From: DATFVA01 sp963711455
Lineage (GTDB): Bacteria; Bacteroidota; Ignavibacteria; Ignavibacteriales; Ignavibacteriaceae
Direction: 5' to 3'
Assembly (NCBI GenBank): GCA_963711455.1
Contig: CAVQEH010000006.1
Span: 496,001 to 560,000, forward strand
DNA length: 64,000 nt
How positions within the stretch are numbered: the first letter of the stretch is position 1; each line of letters starts with the position of its first letter. This document shows, in pieces, positions 33,512 to 42,510 of this stretch. The translations under genes were made by a program, and so were the position numbers. The notes under the pieces are model-generated. The model ran no database searches. It worked only from the letters and a program-made list of their open reading frames with translations, and was not told the DNA's origin.

Positions 33512-36500
33512 TACCTCTCTTCTTAGTTTTTGATTTATTATTAGTATTAGTTTTCGTAGTGATTTTTTTCTTTGCCTTTTTGAGGACTGGTTTTCTTTCA
33601 GGCAGTATTTGAAATTCCTTTTTAACTTCTTCCAGCTTATATCCTTTTTCTCCGGCAACGGCTTTCATGTAGCTAAAGAACTTATTTGAATTCTTCAGCT
33701 CATCAAGAATAAATTTTTCGCTTCCGGAGTTATTTGTTTTTTTCTGTACAGTCGTTTTTGCTGTTTTGCTTTTAGCAGGTTTATACTTCAACGATGAAGT
33801 AACATTATATAAAGTGTAAATGCAATCTATAGCCTCTTCAAACATTTCTTTGTTGAAATATGTTGTTCCCTGGTATTCATTAATTCCTATATATTCTCTG
33901 AATTCATTTTCGGCAAACACATTTAAGATAAATGAACGGGCTTCATCAGAGAAGAGGTTTTTGCCGGGTTTATCTTTTGCATTACCGGGCTTAATGAATT
34001 TAACCTGTTTCTCTAAATTTTCTGAAATATTTTTATCAGATAAAACTTTAATAAGAAAATAATCTTTATAAGGATCACTGTCTCCCGGTGAAAACTCCTT
34101 TAATTTCAGGGGGATTACTTTATCCAGCAGCAGCTTATTGAAAAAGCTTTCCCCGTTTTCCGACCGCGATATTGATTGCAGGTTTTTTAATATCAAATAA
34201 GCAGTAATGATATTCTTATAATTTTCTGAACTCCGGTTTTCCCGGAAGTAAGCAATATTATTTTTAGATTCCTCGAACCAGGAAACCTTTCTTTTTGATT
34301 CATTCTTTTTTTGTAGAACCCCGTTAAATTGTTTGAGAGATGAAAATTCTTTTTCAATCTGTTTTTTAACACTATTTTTATCAAGAGGAATTTCAGCAAG
34401 CTTGTTTATTTCTTCAATCGTATTGTTAACTCTTATTTGGAACTGATCACCGGGTTTATCTTTTTCTTTAAGATTAAAAAATTCAGATTTTATTTCTTCA
34501 AAAATACCCGGTTCGAAAAGTAAAGACAGCGCCTGGTGAAGGGGGGCTAAAGTCAGTTCCTGTTTAACTTCTTCAACAGAATGAACACCGCGCCCGTGAA
34601 GGTAATGATTTAACTTTTCATAAATCCCGTCAGTATCATAAACCTCATGGAAATCGAGGAGAACGACATACTCATATCCGTTCAGGTGAAAGTATCTGCC
34701 GTAATTATGAATATCTCTTCCGGGGGCTAAATGTTCCAGCTTCGTTCTGTAATTCCTAAATATATAATAAGTATTGTAATCTGAATTTATTGCGAGTGCC
34801 TCAGCAAGGGTTTTACTGCTTTTCCCATCATTGCGTGCTTTTTCAACTGAATGTTTTATACTTCCCTGGCTTTCAATCCAGGAATTATTAAATAGAACCA
34901 ACGCTCTTTCATAGCCATTCCAGTTGCTGTAAGCAAACACTGATTCGCTGATATTTCCATTAACACCTACAAAATCAAAGAACTCAAAATTCTCAACCTG
35001 GCTGAAGAGATATCTTTTTTTCATTAAAGGAAATATCTGGTCTTCATGACCCTGCACAAGATTTTCATCAGTATATTCTTCATAGTATGCACGCTTGTAT
35101 TCCATTCCATATTTTTCGGAGAACCCTTCAATTTGTCCGTGCCCGAACATTGGCAGTCCCGGCATAGTTATCATTGTAACACAGACTCCAAAATATTTAT
35201 CACCTTTACCAAACTGGTTAACGGCGGTTTCCTCATCAGGATTGCTCATAAAATTAACGTACCGTTTAAGTATCTCGGGATTAAAATCAAGAGTGTTCTT
35301 TACAAGCAGACGGTATTTTTCATTTTCTTCTTTCATCATCATATGCATAAATGCGCTGTTATAAACGCGGTGCATTCCAAGCGTGCGGACAAAATATCCT
35401 TCCATAAGCCAGAATGCTTCAGCAAGTAAAAGTGTATCAGGCATTTCACTTTTCATCCTGTCGACAACCTCACGCCAGAATTCATTGGGCATCTGCTCGT
35501 CAAACTGCTCCCTTGTCATTGCATAATCGGCACGGGAAGGAATTGCACCACCTGTACCAGGGATAGGAAACCATAGCCTCTGGTAATGTTTTTTTGATAA
35601 AGTCATTGCAGCATCAAAACGGATTATTGAAAACATTCCTGCAACGTGTTTGATTGTTTGATAAATCGATTCCCTTACTTCAGGAATAAGAAGATTCAAC
35701 TGTGCAGTATCGTTCCATGGCATATTTGTACCATCATTGCCGTGATAAATATATTTTGTGTCACCGGTATATTTATCAATCCTCTGAAAAACCACTGCTG
35801 CATCTGAACGTGCGTAATATTTATCCTCAATTCTTACAGCCACTCTATCGTCATCAGAAAGATCCGGACCGGAGAATGAGTACGACGGAAAGGGAGGTTC
35901 ATCTCTTTGAATAAAATAATAGGGTTTCTCAACTACCCATTTTGAATAAATGCCGGAATGATTAGGAACCATATCACTTGCCATTCTTATTCCCCTGTAT
36001 GCGGCTCTGTTCTTCAGGTTGTAAAAAGCTGCCTCACCACCGATATCTTCTGCTATTATATAATCATATAAAGAATAAGCAGAAGAAACCGCTTCAGGAT
36101 TACCGGTAAGATTTTTAATTTTTCTGGATGCACTGCTTCTTTCCCAAATACCGATAAGCCATAACGCAGTAAAATTCCATCGGGCAAGCAGGTCTAATTC
36201 TTCATCAGGGATTTGGTCGAGCCTAGTTATAGAGAGATTGTACTTTTTCGAAAGTTGGTCGAGCCAAACGTGTACATTTTTTGCAAGCATAACCACGCGC
36301 GGCATCCAGTCAATATCCGTTGAAAATTTTTCATACTCTGTCTGATAATAAAGCAGTTCTTCAGGACTAAGATGTTCTCCGGCTAACAGCCTCGCTCTAA
36401 GTTTTCTGAAATATTCTTCATCAAATTCATAAACAGGAACCGGTGGAGTGTCTCTCTCACCGCCGCCATGCTTTACAAATAATTTATAATCTTCGTGTAT

Positions 36501-37259
36501 TAAATCTTTTCCGCCTAAAATTCTTTTACCGAATTTCTCATAAACATAAACACCCCATTCCTTTAAAATGAAATCCAACTGTCCTTCAAGATTATATGGA
36601 TTAGCTACTATTGGTTTTCTTAAGAACTGAATAAGAGGAAGATTATCTTTTCCGAAAGGTTTCTCAGTTATTAAAAATTTTTCTGTTTCATCCAGGAAGG
36701 TTAAATATTTTGTTTTATCTGAAAGCGGCTTATCCGTATATAGATCGGCTAAATTAGCTGTTGCCGGGTTATTGTTCTGAAGATAAAGCAAAATAATCTC
36801 TTCAATCAGGATTTCCCTGTTGGATTTACCGCCGGTTGTTCCTGTTAAATATTCTCCCGGTTTAATTTTTCCTTTGTAAACACTCAGTGGAGGAAATTCA
36901 TTTATAAATTCTAAAAGAACTTTATCAGTTATTTCGTTACCCGTGGTTTGGTTTAAACGTACCAGGCTCCTCGAAAAAACCCCCGGGTTTATTTTTTCTT
37001 CATAAAGTCCAATAAGAAAGTGAAAGATTTCATGAATTAATCCCAGGGCGTTTACCTGTCCCGGTGTTGTTAAAGCATCATGAATTCCTTCCTTCTTTTT
37101 TATGTTATTGATATTATTTGCAAGTTTTCTTGCAAGGGCAAAATTGGAAACAATTAAGTCGCCGGTAATAGTAAAAAGATTATCTTCAAGCTGATATTTT
37201 TTCCTTGCCGATGCAGATGTATGAAATTCAAAAGTAATATATTTCCTGAGTCCTTCCAT
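33501..37259 (-). CDS. Large GH13-type alpha-amylase family protein
   Basis: A 1252-residue protein without signal peptide. The (beta/alpha)8 region spans about 350-800: ASDMVPNHSGI (region I) near 430, IIRFDAAMTLS (region II, nucleophile Asp) near 550, LLLAEAFW (region III, acid/base Glu) near 615, and MSNPDEE in place of the usual FxxNHD of region IV near 673. About 350 residues precede the barrel and about 450 follow; neither is recognised, and the extreme C-terminus is a lysine-rich tail (KKKITTKTNTNNKSKTKK). The size is roughly twice a normal amylase. It is the sixth gene of the amidoligase-like operon. Likely acts on an intracellular alpha-glucan or glycoconjugate; specificity unknown. 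Confidence 0.85.
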   Translation of the reverse strand: MEGLRKYITFEFHTSASARKKYQLEDNLFTITGDLIVSNFALARKLANNINNIKKKEGIHDALTTPGQVNALGLIHEIFHFLIGLYEEKINPGVFSRSLVRLNQTTGNEITDKVLLEFINEFPPLSVYKGKIKPGEYLTGTTGGKSNREILIEEIILLYLQNNNPATANLADLYTDKPLSDKTKYLTFLDETEKFLITEKPFGKDNLPLIQFLRKPIVANPYNLEGQLDFILKEWGVYVYEKFGKRILGGKDLIHEDYKLFVKHGGGERDTPPVPVYEFDEEYFRKLRARLLAGEHLSPEELLYYQTEYEKFSTDIDWMPRVVMLAKNVHVWLDQLSKKYNLSITRLDQIPDEELDLLARWNFTALWLIGIWERSSASRKIKNLTGNPEAVSSAYSLYDYIIAEDIGGEAAFYNLKNRAAYRGIRMASDMVPNHSGIYSKWVVEKPYYFIQRDEPPFPSYSFSGPDLSDDDRVAVRIEDKYYARSDAAVVFQRIDKYTGDTKYIYHGNDGTNMPWNDTAQLNLLIPEVRESIYQTIKHVAGMFSIIRFDAAMTLSKKHYQRLWFPIPGTGGAIPSRADYAMTREQFDEQMPNEFWREVVDRMKSEMPDTLLLAEAFWLMEGYFVRTLGMHRVYNSAFMHMMMKEENEKYRLLVKNTLDFNPEILKRYVNFMSNPDEETAVNQFGKGDKYFGVCVTMITMPGLPMFGHGQIEGFSEKYGMEYKRAYYEEYTDENLVQGHEDQIFPLMKKRYLFSQVENFEFFDFVGVNGNISESVFAYSNWNGYERALVLFNNSWIESQGSIKHSVEKARNDGKSSKTLAEALAINSDYNTYYIFRNYRTKLEHLAPGRDIHNYGRYFHLNGYEYVVLLDFHEVYDTDGIYEKLNHYLHGRGVHSVEEVKQELTLAPLHQALSLLFEPGIFEEIKSEFFNLKEKDKPGDQFQIRVNNTIEEINKLAEIPLDKNSVKKQIEKEFSSLKQFNGVLQKKNESKRKVSWFEESKNNIAYFRENRSSENYKNIITAYLILKNLQSISRSENGESFFNKLLLDKVIPLKLKEFSPGDSDPYKDYFLIKVLSDKNISENLEKQVKFIKPGNAKDKPGKNLFSDEARSFILNVFAENEFREYIGINEYQGTTYFNKEMFEEAIDCIYTLYNVTSSLKYKPAKSKTAKTTVQKKTNNSGSEKFILDELKNSNKFFSYMKAVAGEKGYKLEEVKKEFQILPERKPVLKKAKKKITTKTNTNNKSKTKKRGNGE

Positions 37260-37376
37260 CAGATTTTTCCAAGGGTAAAGTGTGGTAAATAGTAACTGTT
37301 TATGGATTATAAGATATAAAATATAACCGATGATTAAAAGCCGGACTGATTTGTTTCACATATTAAAATCATGACA

Positions 37377-38558
37377 TCATTCAGGATGAAAAGCACAACT
37401 TGATCCGACCCAGGTTTTATTTTTGTTAAAATCAACTCCCATCATTTTTCCTTTGCTCATCCTTACCAGGTTATTTACAAGTACCGGTTTCTCCTGCCAT
37501 ATAAACATCATCCTTATCTCGATTTTAGATTTTTCATTACCCGGTGTTTCAATAACAGGTGCATATTCAATTTTCTTCTGAAGAATATAATTTCTCCTGT
37601 CTTTTATTTTGTCGAGCATTTCTTTGGTAACATCAACTTCAACTCCGTGACCTGCAAAAGAATAAAGTGGTTTTAATACATAGTTATTAATATCATCCGG
37701 ATATGTCTCAAGATCTTGAAGATAGTAGCACTCTGGCGCATACCTGCTTTTAAGCAAAGGTAAAGAGAATTTACTTACTTTAAAGAACCAGTTGGGATGA
37801 CCAACCCAAGCAACATTTAATTCTTCAGTGAGATCAAAATTGTATTTTATTTTTTTCCTGATCAGCTCATCAAATATCACACGGTTATAAATTTTTGTAA
37901 CCGGTACCAGCTTTCCTTCATTTTTATAGTAGAGATCTTTTCTATCTTTTATTATTTCAGAAATTCCGACTGTTTTAATCCCGAGAAATTTTTCTGTTGC
38001 AGCAAAGTCTATCCTGGTTTTCTGCTGTTCGGGCTCGATCTCCATTAGAATCACATTATCCGGATCAGCTTCACCTATAATAGTCTCTTTCAACATTTCC
38101 AGGTAGGCTCCGTAGTTTAATCCATCAAAATAATTTGTCAGATTTTGAGGGATACCGAAATGTCTTCTTAAGATTTTTTCATAATATGCCTGGTAAGCAT
38201 AGACAGTCGGGAATCCCTGCAGTTCAATCAATTGCGGAGTAAAACCTCCGTTTGTGTTTTTACATATAGCAAAATCAATTGATAAAAAAACGGGATGATC
38301 ATCTTCGTGCAGAACTTTTAGTCCTTCGGGAATTGCTTCTTTGGATCTTTCCTTAAACTCATCTGTTTTTATCTGCTGAACTATTCCGTCGCAGGCTTTT
38401 ATTAATTCATTTGTGAGTTCACGGGTAAGAAATACCGGGGTCTCAGATATTCTGAAATCTGCCGGATACTTTAAACCGGAATTAATCTCCTGAAGGAATT
38501 TAATATACTTTTCCTGTGTAAATTTTTTATTAAAATCTTTTCTAAGCTCAGGAACCAT
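37377..38558 (-). CDS. ATP-grasp-like protein (circularly permuted/glutathionylspermidine type)
   Basis: A 393-residue cytosolic protein. The C-terminal half has an ATP-grasp-type nucleotide-binding block: VLKPLYSFAGHGVEVDV (phosphate loop), NYILQKKIEYAP (adenine-contacting glutamate region) and KIEIRMMFIW (metal-binding strand). The N-terminal half contains LIELQGFPTVYAYQAYY, reminiscent of the permuted ATP-grasp group. Such enzymes join a carboxylate to an amine through an acyl-phosphate. It is fifth in the operon, 9 bp from the amidotransferase gene. Substrate unknown. Confidence 0.7.
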   Translation of the reverse strand: MVPELRKDFNKKFTQEKYIKFLQEINSGLKYPADFRISETPVFLTRELTNELIKACDGIVQQIKTDEFKERSKEAIPEGLKVLHEDDHPVFLSIDFAICKNTNGGFTPQLIELQGFPTVYAYQAYYEKILRRHFGIPQNLTNYFDGLNYGAYLEMLKETIIGEADPDNVILMEIEPEQQKTRIDFAATEKFLGIKTVGISEIIKDRKDLYYKNEGKLVPVTKIYNRVIFDELIRKKIKYNFDLTEELNVAWVGHPNWFFKVSKFSLPLLKSRYAPECYYLQDLETYPDDINNYVLKPLYSFAGHGVEVDVTKEMLDKIKDRRNYILQKKIEYAPVIETPGNEKSKIEIRMMFIWQEKPVLVNNLVRMSKGKMMGVDFNKNKTWVGSSCAFHPE

Positions 38559-38567
38559 AGGTTTGTG

Positions 38568-39401
38568 TCATTCAGAATAGTTTGAATTAAGTTCAGCAAT
38601 TGCATTGTTAAGAAACCCGGGAAGAACGGTTTTTCTTGTAAGCTTTATTTTTTCATCATCATTCAGCCAGCCAATCATTTCGTTATACTTTTCAATTCCA
38701 AATTGCTCAACAACCTGTTGCTTTCTTTCATCCTGCCTGAAATGATACAACATACTTTCAGGATCAGCTTCAGGGTGAAATTGAGTCCCGATAATCTCAT
38801 TGGAAATCCGTATTGCTGTCATTGCCTTTTCATTTTTGTTTTCGACTAAAGGAATTTCGTACGAAAGTATTTCAGCACCAATATCATTTATAATTTTATT
38901 GTTTGGTTCAGTAACCTGCCATTGTCTTATATCTGCTGCATAAAAAGGATCCGGTAAGGGATGCAATAAATTGTCATCTTTACCTGTTAATGTTTTGGAA
39001 AAGGGAAGTACTCCAAATGATTTTTTTTCTCTCTTCGAAACTCTGCCAAGGTCAAAAAATCTGCTCATCATCTGGAAGGAATGGCAGATGAAAAAAATAT
39101 ATTTTTTCTTTTCGTTCTGACTTTGATTGAAATTCCAGATATCATCTAAAAGATTAAAATAATCTTTTTCCCATCGGGTTCCTTCGCCTTCAAAAGGACT
39201 TCCCGGTCCGCCTGATGAAATAAAAATATCGTAATCTTCTCCCGGAATTTCATCTTTATACCTGGTTTCAAATACATTATAATTTATTTTGTTCGGGTTT
39301 GATTCTTTAACTTCCGAGACAATTTCTTTTATACAACGAATGCCTTCATTTTTTTCATTATTATAAAGATCAATGACAGCTATTTTAATTTGTTCCGGCA
39401 A
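38568..39401 (-). CDS. Class I glutamine amidotransferase-like protein
   Basis: A 277-residue protein starting at TTG with AGGA exactly 5 nt upstream. It has the class I amidotransferase layout: YDIFISSGGPGSP (oxyanion loop), FFICHSFQMM (nucleophilic cysteine) and GTQFHPEADPE (catalytic histidine and glutamate). The nucleophile elbow lacks the usual flanking glycines (I-C-H-S instead of G-x-C-x-G), so activity may be hydrolytic or altered. It lies between the GCS2-type ligase and an ATP-grasp gene, suggesting release or transfer of ammonia or cleavage of a gamma-glutamyl bond in the same pathway. Confidence 0.8.
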   Translation of the reverse strand: MPEQIKIAVIDLYNNEKNEGIRCIKEIVSEVKESNPNKINYNVFETRYKDEIPGEDYDIFISSGGPGSPFEGEGTRWEKDYFNLLDDIWNFNQSQNEKKKYIFFICHSFQMMSRFFDLGRVSKREKKSFGVLPFSKTLTGKDDNLLHPLPDPFYAADIRQWQVTEPNNKIINDIGAEILSYEIPLVENKNEKAMTAIRISNEIIGTQFHPEADPESMLYHFRQDERKQQVVEQFGIEKYNEMIGWLNDDEKIKLTRKTVLPGFLNNAIAELNSNYSE

Positions 39402-39406
39402 TATGT

Positions 39407-39410
39407 TCCT
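39407..39410 (-). promoter_or_regulatory. Shine-Dalgarno AGGA before a TTG start
   Basis: AGGA on the minus strand lies exactly 5 nt from TTG at 39401. No in-frame ATG is near. Confidence 0.6.
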
Positions 39411-39422
39411 CTGTTTATATAC

Positions 39423-40538
39423 TTAATCAAGATTTAGTCCGTAATGAGTTTCATCAATAATATAATCTACAATATTCTTGGGATCATAAGATTGTTCCCA
39501 GATATCAAGCTGCCGGTCGGCACCTGTTCCAACCTCACAGATTTGTTTTATATAATTAATTTCTTTTCTCGAACCGAGTTCATCAACAACATCATCAACG
39601 AATTCGAGAAGTTCATCAATCAATTTTATTGTTTCAACTTCACTCTGCTTTCCGAAATCAATCATTTTACCTTCAAGTCCGTACCTTGCTGCACGCCATT
39701 TATTCTCAGCAATTAATGCTCTCCTGTATAGCCTGAAGCCGAGGTTTTGCTTTACTAATTTATGGAGTTTGGCTACAACTGCCTGCATTAAAGCTGCCAG
39801 GGCAATTGTCTCATCAACTCTCATGGGAATATCGCATATGCGGAATTCAAGAGTTTCAAAAACCGGATGAGCGCGGATATCCCACCAGATTTTTTTTGCA
39901 TTATCAATGCAGTTTGTTTTAATCAGCAGTTTTATGAAGTTGTCATATTCGGCAAGGCTGTTAAAATAATCAGGTATGCCTGTTCTTGGAAACCGGTCAA
40001 ATACTTTGCTTCTATATGATTTGAAACCTGTATTTCTGCCGAGCCAGAATGGTGAATTTGTCGAAAGTGCAAATATATGTGGCAGAAAATATCTCACAGC
40101 ATTCATTACGTGCAGTGCAGTTTCACGATCATCTACACCGACATGAACGTGCAGCCCGAAAATTAAATTAGCACGTGCAATCTGCTGCATATCTGTTACA
40201 ATTGTCTTATATCTTGGATGAGAAGTTATCTTCTGATCTTTCCAGTGAGAAAACGGATGGGTACCCGCCGCAGCAATTCTCAGTCCTTTTTTTATTGCAA
40301 GCTTTGCCAGATCACTTCTGAGTCTTGTAACCTGTTCTCTTGCATCATTAATATCACTGCAAACATTTGTTCCAACTTCAACAACAGACTGATGCATTTC
40401 TGCTTTAACATTTTCAGATAGAATCATTTTACCGTCTTCAAGTATCTGCTGAATATGAGAACGAAGCTCCCGGGATTCGGGATCGATTAACTGGAATTCT
40501 TCTTCAATTCCTAATGTAAATAAACCCGGATCAGCCAT
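39423..40538 (-). CDS. GCS2-type carboxylate-amine ligase (YbdK-like)
   Basis: A 371-residue enzyme of the glutamate-cysteine ligase 2 family. LGIEEEFQLID near residue 9 and EMHQSVVEVGTNVC near 47 supply acidic metal ligands; LIFGLHVHVGVDD near 124 is the family HxH signature; FETLEFRICDIPMRVDET near 232 completes the active site. YbdK-type enzymes form amide bonds between glutamate or related acids and an amine using ATP. It is the third gene of the operon, 24 bp after an ATP-grasp gene and 21 bp before the amidotransferase. It probably makes a small gamma-glutamyl-type metabolite. Confidence 0.9.
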   Translation of the reverse strand: MADPGLFTLGIEEEFQLIDPESRELRSHIQQILEDGKMILSENVKAEMHQSVVEVGTNVCSDINDAREQVTRLRSDLAKLAIKKGLRIAAAGTHPFSHWKDQKITSHPRYKTIVTDMQQIARANLIFGLHVHVGVDDRETALHVMNAVRYFLPHIFALSTNSPFWLGRNTGFKSYRSKVFDRFPRTGIPDYFNSLAEYDNFIKLLIKTNCIDNAKKIWWDIRAHPVFETLEFRICDIPMRVDETIALAALMQAVVAKLHKLVKQNLGFRLYRRALIAENKWRAARYGLEGKMIDFGKQSEVETIKLIDELLEFVDDVVDELGSRKEINYIKQICEVGTGADRQLDIWEQSYDPKNIVDYIIDETHYGLNLD

Positions 40539-40562
40539 GATAATTTTGGTTCTTTGGTAATG

Positions 40563-41519
40563 TCATTTCAAACTTCTGTTATTTACGAAAGAAGAAATAA
40601 AATTGCCCCAGGTTAAATTGTTCTTCCCGGGTTTATGTTCCTTTGCTTTCCTTATTGCCATATTTGCCGAAGCTTCAACAATCCATTCAAAGTTTTCTTC
40701 ACCAACTGAATGAATATCCGCATCCGGAGCAGGATTACAGAAATCTATTGCATAAGGAACACCCTTGCGCATCGCAATTTCCACAGTATTAAAATCATAC
40801 CCAAGTGCGTTATTTATATCAAGCACTGCTTCTTTAACCTGCAGAAGAACTTTGTTTTCAACTTTCATTTTGCCTTTTGCATATCTCAAGTGATGAGGCT
40901 GTCTTGGGTCATATTGCATAATATGGACATCTTTTCTATCAAGACAGTAACATCTGAAATATGTATCGAAAACAATTTCCTCCTGGAGCATCATAACCAA
41001 CTCTCCTGTTTCATTATATGCTTTAAAAAATTCGTCCGGGTTGTTCAGCCTGTAAACATTTTTCCAGCCTCCTCCGGCAAACGGTTTAAAAAATGCAGGC
41101 CATCCGACATAATTAAACATACTTTCCCAGTTAAGAGGGTAAGCAAGGTTTCTAAATGAATTTTCATTTGTATCAGGTGGATGCTGGTTTGACGGAAGCA
41201 AAACAGTTTTTGGAACCGGAACATTGAGTTTTGTCATTAAAGCATTGTTAAAAAATTTGTCGTCTGCTGTCCACCAGAAAGGATTATTAATTACAGCCGT
41301 CCCCGAAAGAGCGGCATTTTTTAGATAAGCACGGTAAAAAGGAACATCCTGCGAAATCCGGTCAATAATAACATCATAACCGCATGGTTCACCTTGTGCT
41401 GCCTGGTCTATTTTTACATATTCAGCAGTTATTCCCTTTTCTTTTTTTGAATTAACTCTTTCAACGAAAGCAGGAGGAAAAGTATTCTCCTGCCCGAAAA
41501 GAATTCCGATTTTCTTCAT
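40563..41519 (-). CDS. RimK-like ATP-grasp protein
   Basis: A 318-residue protein with the ATP-grasp fold: KIGILFGQENTFPPAFVE at the N-terminus, AFFKPFAGGGWKNVY (phosphate loop) near 136, MLQEEIVFDTYFRCY and the metal-binding segment YAIDFCNPAPDAD near 265. It most resembles RimK/glutathione-synthetase-type ligases that add amino acids to an acyl acceptor. It is the second gene of the operon, 67 bp from the hydrolase and 24 bp from the GCS2 gene. Substrate unknown; a peptide-like product built by two ligases plus GCS2 is a reasonable inference. Confidence 0.85.
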   Translation of the reverse strand: MKKIGILFGQENTFPPAFVERVNSKKEKGITAEYVKIDQAAQGEPCGYDVIIDRISQDVPFYRAYLKNAALSGTAVINNPFWWTADDKFFNNALMTKLNVPVPKTVLLPSNQHPPDTNENSFRNLAYPLNWESMFNYVGWPAFFKPFAGGGWKNVYRLNNPDEFFKAYNETGELVMMLQEEIVFDTYFRCYCLDRKDVHIMQYDPRQPHHLRYAKGKMKVENKVLLQVKEAVLDINNALGYDFNTVEIAMRKGVPYAIDFCNPAPDADIHSVGEENFEWIVEASANMAIRKAKEHKPGKNNLTWGNFISSFVNNRSLK

Positions 41520-41586
41520 ACAAAATTCCTGGATAAATGAAACTAAAAATAATCTAACTATTATAATTCAAAATGACGATTGGCTT

Positions 41587-42321
41587 CTAACTAAATTCTT
41601 TCATAACAACCTGGGAAAGATATTCCGGGAACATTTGCCTCCACCAGGTCCAATCATGTCCTGCTCCTTTTCTTACATCCAGCCAATGCTTTATACCTTT
41701 ATTGTTAAGTATCCTGGAAAGATTCAGATTTTCCTGCAGGCACATATCCTGATCTCCGGTTCCAAGTACAATTCCCATTTGCCTGATACGGCTGAGGTAC
41801 CATTCATCATTCAGGTTCGGGAGATAATCCGGAGGATTATTGAAGTAACAATTATCATCATAATATCCCATTATAAACTGTTTGATATCATAAGCCCCGC
41901 CCATACAAATAAGATAACTTACTTTATCAGGAAAACGAAAGGCAATATTAGCTGCATGATATGCACCTAAACTTGCACCGGCAAGTGCTACCTGGGAATA
42001 ACCGGTTTCATGTTTGGCAAACTCAATTACGTCATTCAGAATTACATTTTCATAACCATTATGAGTTTTAACCCTGTCGGCAGGGTGTATTGAGTAGTTA
42101 TACCAGCTATCGGAATCAATGCTGTCCGGGCAGTATATTTTAATTTGTCCGCTTTCAATCAGACTGGCAGCAGAATCAATCAACCTGAAATCTTTAAGTT
42201 CATAGTAACGGGCACGTGAAGTTGGAAATGCAATTACGGGATAACCTGAATGCCCGAAAACGAGAAGTTCAAATTCACGACTTAAATATTGCGTAGACCA
42301 TTTATGGTATTCTTCTTTCAA
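41587..42321 (-). CDS. Alpha/beta-hydrolase (esterase D/putative esterase type)
   Basis: A 244-residue alpha/beta hydrolase. The best start is TTG at 42321, 5 nt after GGGAG; a GTG at 42327 would place the ribosome-binding site inside the gene. The nucleophile elbow is GASLG in VALAGASLGAYHAANIA near residue 115; the acid may be in LGTGDQDMC and the histidine in GAGHDWTWWR. No signal peptide. It opens the amidoligase-like operon (five further genes follow with short gaps) and probably hydrolyses an ester or releases a product of the pathway. Confidence 0.85.
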   Translation of the reverse strand: MKEEYHKWSTQYLSREFELLVFGHSGYPVIAFPTSRARYYELKDFRLIDSAASLIESGQIKIYCPDSIDSDSWYNYSIHPADRVKTHNGYENVILNDVIEFAKHETGYSQVALAGASLGAYHAANIAFRFPDKVSYLICMGGAYDIKQFIMGYYDDNCYFNNPPDYLPNLNDEWYLSRIRQMGIVLGTGDQDMCLQENLNLSRILNNKGIKHWLDVRKGAGHDWTWWRQMFPEYLSQVVMKEFS

Positions 42322-42326
42322 GCACA

Positions 42327-42331
42327 CTCCC
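42327..42331 (-). promoter_or_regulatory. Shine-Dalgarno GGGAG before TTG start
   Basis: Minus-strand GGGAG followed by exactly 5 nt and TTG at 42321. It decides against the overlapping GTG at 42327. Confidence 0.6.
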
Positions 42332-42510
42332 GGATTGTTTCTGTATCAGAATTAATTTTTAAATAAGTTGATATACAAAGGTAATGGGTGCAAATATATG
42401 AAATTCACATTTCAATTCAATCAAATTTTTAATAATAAACGATTGAACTTTTATAAATTCAGGTCAATATATGGCAGGGTAGAATGATAAAATCAAAAAG
42501 GATCTTTTAT

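Noticed and set aside
37020..37034. HEIFH (residues 76-80 of the GH13 protein) as a zinc protease motif
   Set aside because: No supporting third ligand or protease fold is visible; a lone HExxH is common by chance.
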